From MFD02979-c5 sp963705385 (GTDB lineage Bacteria; Bacteroidota; Bacteroidia; Cytophagales; Amoebophilaceae), in assembly GCA_963705385.1 (NCBI GenBank), contig OY970075.1, forward strand, positions 868,001-932,000: a stretch of 64,000 nt of DNA, read 5' to 3'. This document shows, piece by piece, positions 62,724-64,000 of the stretch. The position numbers and the translations under genes were made by a program. The notes under the pieces were generated by a model, which was not told the DNA's origin, ran no database searches, and saw only the letters and a list, made by a program, of their open reading frames with translations. Every line of letters begins with the position of its first letter. Within the stretch, counting starts at the first letter, position 1.

Positions 62724-63407
62724 TTATGCAGCTTTGTTTTGCACTAGTTCAATAAACTGGTTAGCAGCATATTCAATACGACGGGTAGCACTCTGAATCT
62801 GGACAATGAGGTAGTTGTAGCCCAGGTTAGCAAAGATCCCTACGACAAGCCCTGCTGCTGTAGTGACCATAGCCTCGTAGATGCCTCCAGAAAGTAGTTG
62901 GGGACTTACATGGCCGGCTTCTTGCGCCATGGCCATGAATGCTCGGATCATACCTGTGACAGTACCCAAAAAGCCCAGCATAGGTGCTGCTCCTGCAATG
63001 GCACCCAGTAGAGCAAGGTTTTTTTCGAGTTTATAGATTTCTATTTGTGCCGTATTTTCAATTACTGTTACTACAGATTTTGGTGACTTCGTTAATTTTT
63101 CTATGCCTGCCTTGATGATCCTTGCAATGGCATAATTTTTTTGTTCGCAGAGCATGCTTGCCCCTTGAAAATCGCCTTCCACGACTTTAGCATTGATGTC
63201 TCCTAGCCAACGCTGAGGTATTCTGGTAGTTGTCCCAAGTACTATCCACCTTTCCATAATGGCATACACTGCCAGCATAGAGAATAAAAGTAGAGGGATC
63301 ATTACCCAGCCTCCTTTAAGGAGTAGGTCTAGCATAGTGGTGGCTCTGGAGCTACCTGCTCCTGATACATCAGCAGCATTAATAATGTTGATTTGTAAGA
63401 GATACAT
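62724..63407 (-). CDS. exbB: ExbB/TolQ-family proton channel
   Basis: A 227-residue membrane protein with three helices: GGWVMIPLLLFSMLAVYAIM, then LALLGAIAGAAPMLGFLGTV and TTAAGLVVGIFANLGYN, the last pair bearing the conserved channel-lining Thr. With ExbD it forms the proton-driven motor. I start at ATG 63407, 13 bases after the SPOR gene stop; the longer frame from 63551 would overlap that gene heavily. Confidence 0.9.
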   Translation of the reverse strand: MYLLQINIINAADVSGAGSSRATTMLDLLLKGGWVMIPLLLFSMLAVYAIMERWIVLGTTTRIPQRWLGDINAKVVEGDFQGASMLCEQKNYAIARIIKAGIEKLTKSPKSVVTVIENTAQIEIYKLEKNLALLGAIAGAAPMLGFLGTVTGMIRAFMAMAQEAGHVSPQLLSGGIYEAMVTTAAGLVVGIFANLGYNYLIVQIQSATRRIEYAANQFIELVQNKAA

Positions 63408-63420
63408 AAGTGCTTGGTGC

Positions 63421-64000
63421 CTAATACTTGATGACCCATATGTCTGTTCCATACGAAGCTTTGAGCGCCTCGGATTTTTCATTGGTGTCAGCGTAGTTGT
63501 TTCCTTGCTCAATAGCAACCCGGAAGTAGTACTCCTTGTTTTTGGGTTCAAGGATCATAGGGTGGACACCTTTGTTAGCCAATTGCTCGGCGTAGTCTGT
63601 AGCAAGCGCATTATCAATAAAGCTGGCTATAATGACGTAATATTTTCCTTGAGGGGCGTCGATCTTCATGACCTTGCCTTTTTGGGATTGGGCACCAGAA
63701 GGTGGCATGAAAAATTTGGAGCTTGCTTCACTATTGTTATCAGCTACGCTTTCATGGCCTTCCCCTCTAACAGATCTGTCCATTTCTTCAGTAGTTTGCG
63801 ACTCTAAAGGAATGTCGCTTGCTCTAGAACCTGTGTTAGGCGTCTGTGGGTAGATTTCTAGCTCGCTAGAGGCTTTGTTGTCAGCAAAAGGGGATGAGTG
63901 ATAAAAGAACCAGTATGTGCCTCCTGCGCCTAGCATAAGGACTATACCCACAATAATAGCAGTAATCCTAAGCCATCTGTTACCCCCATTTTCTATGGGT
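63421..64000 (-). CDS. SPOR-domain membrane protein, 5' end missing
   Basis: The frame stays open to the window edge, so the start is not seen. A membrane helix (WLRITAIIVGIVLMLGAGG) is followed by a Ser/Glu-rich linker and a SPOR domain (GKYYVIIASFIDNALATDYAEQL through YFRVAIEQG) that binds denuded septal glycan. It would localise to division sites. It precedes exbB by 13 bases, so the four genes likely form one operon. Confidence 0.85.
   Translation of the reverse strand, partial: PIENGGNRWLRITAIIVGIVLMLGAGGTYWFFYHSSPFADNKASSELEIYPQTPNTGSRASDIPLESQTTEEMDRSVRGEGHESVADNNSEASSKFFMPPSGAQSQKGKVMKIDAPQGKYYVIIASFIDNALATDYAEQLANKGVHPMILEPKNKEYYFRVAIEQGNNYADTNEKSEALKASYGTDIWVIKY

Overview
The window reads as chromosome of a Bacteroidetes bacterium, most like the intracellular Cytophagales symbionts (Amoebophilus/Cardinium type). 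Three things point there. The housekeeping genes are of Bacteroidetes type: a DUF3276/PUR-like protein, a MurE with a DNPR motif, an HEFRH peptidase with a propeller and outer-membrane barrel, and TAnnTTTG-type promoters. Symbiont-type accessory genes are present: a very large TPR/ankyrin lipoprotein with a nucleotidyltransferase-like domain, Rpn-type PD-(D/E)XK proteins, and a transporter fused to a SpoT-like HD domain. Finally, many genes are decaying (ndk, a mazEF-like pair, an IS5-family element, a second rpn gene, an unknown membrane protein) and the division cluster is broken up. The species is inferred, not shown.

Layout. 1-5.2 kb: 5' end of murI, a CAT-anticodon tRNA, miaA, an alkyltransferase-like gene, an HTH regulator and PBP1A. 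5.3-17.5 kb: uvrC, an rpn gene, tgt, an LptF/G-type permease, a peptidase/propeller/barrel protein, the PDH E2 gene, hslV, a GldA-like ATPase and an FMN reductase. 17.6-27.2 kb: ftsZ, ftsA and ftsQ on the minus strand, a NhaD-like antiporter, a small unknown gene, folD, lepA and rplS. 27.2-36.6 kb is accessory: the TPR locus, split by a frameshift and flanked by a 66-bp direct repeat, then a deleted IS5-family element with CTAG target duplications, an SDR gene and a decayed membrane gene. 36.6-46 kb: tmRNA, mscS, def, ruvX, ctpA, cspA, yebC, gatC, a UPF0104 protein, an ndk pseudogene and nuoI. 46-58.4 kb: ftsL-ftsI, a decayed rpn gene, murE-rimM, glmM, the 1148-residue symporter/HD fusion and ftsW. 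58.4-64 kb: a ferredoxin, the PUR-like gene, ychF, a decayed mazEF-like pair, and tonB-exbD-exbB with a SPOR protein.

How the genes work together. murI, glmM, murE, PBP1A, ftsI, ftsW, ftsL and ftsQAZ describe a meso-DAP peptidoglycan and septation pathway that appears intact. Its genes now lie in four separate places rather than one dcw cluster. ExbB, ExbD and TonB energise the outer membrane, and a SPOR protein lies beside them. tmRNA, def, lepA, rplS, rimM, gatC, miaA, tgt and ychF serve translation. The most unusual genes are the NTase-TPR-ankyrin lipoprotein and the symporter/HD fusion, both candidate host-interaction or nutrient-sensing devices.
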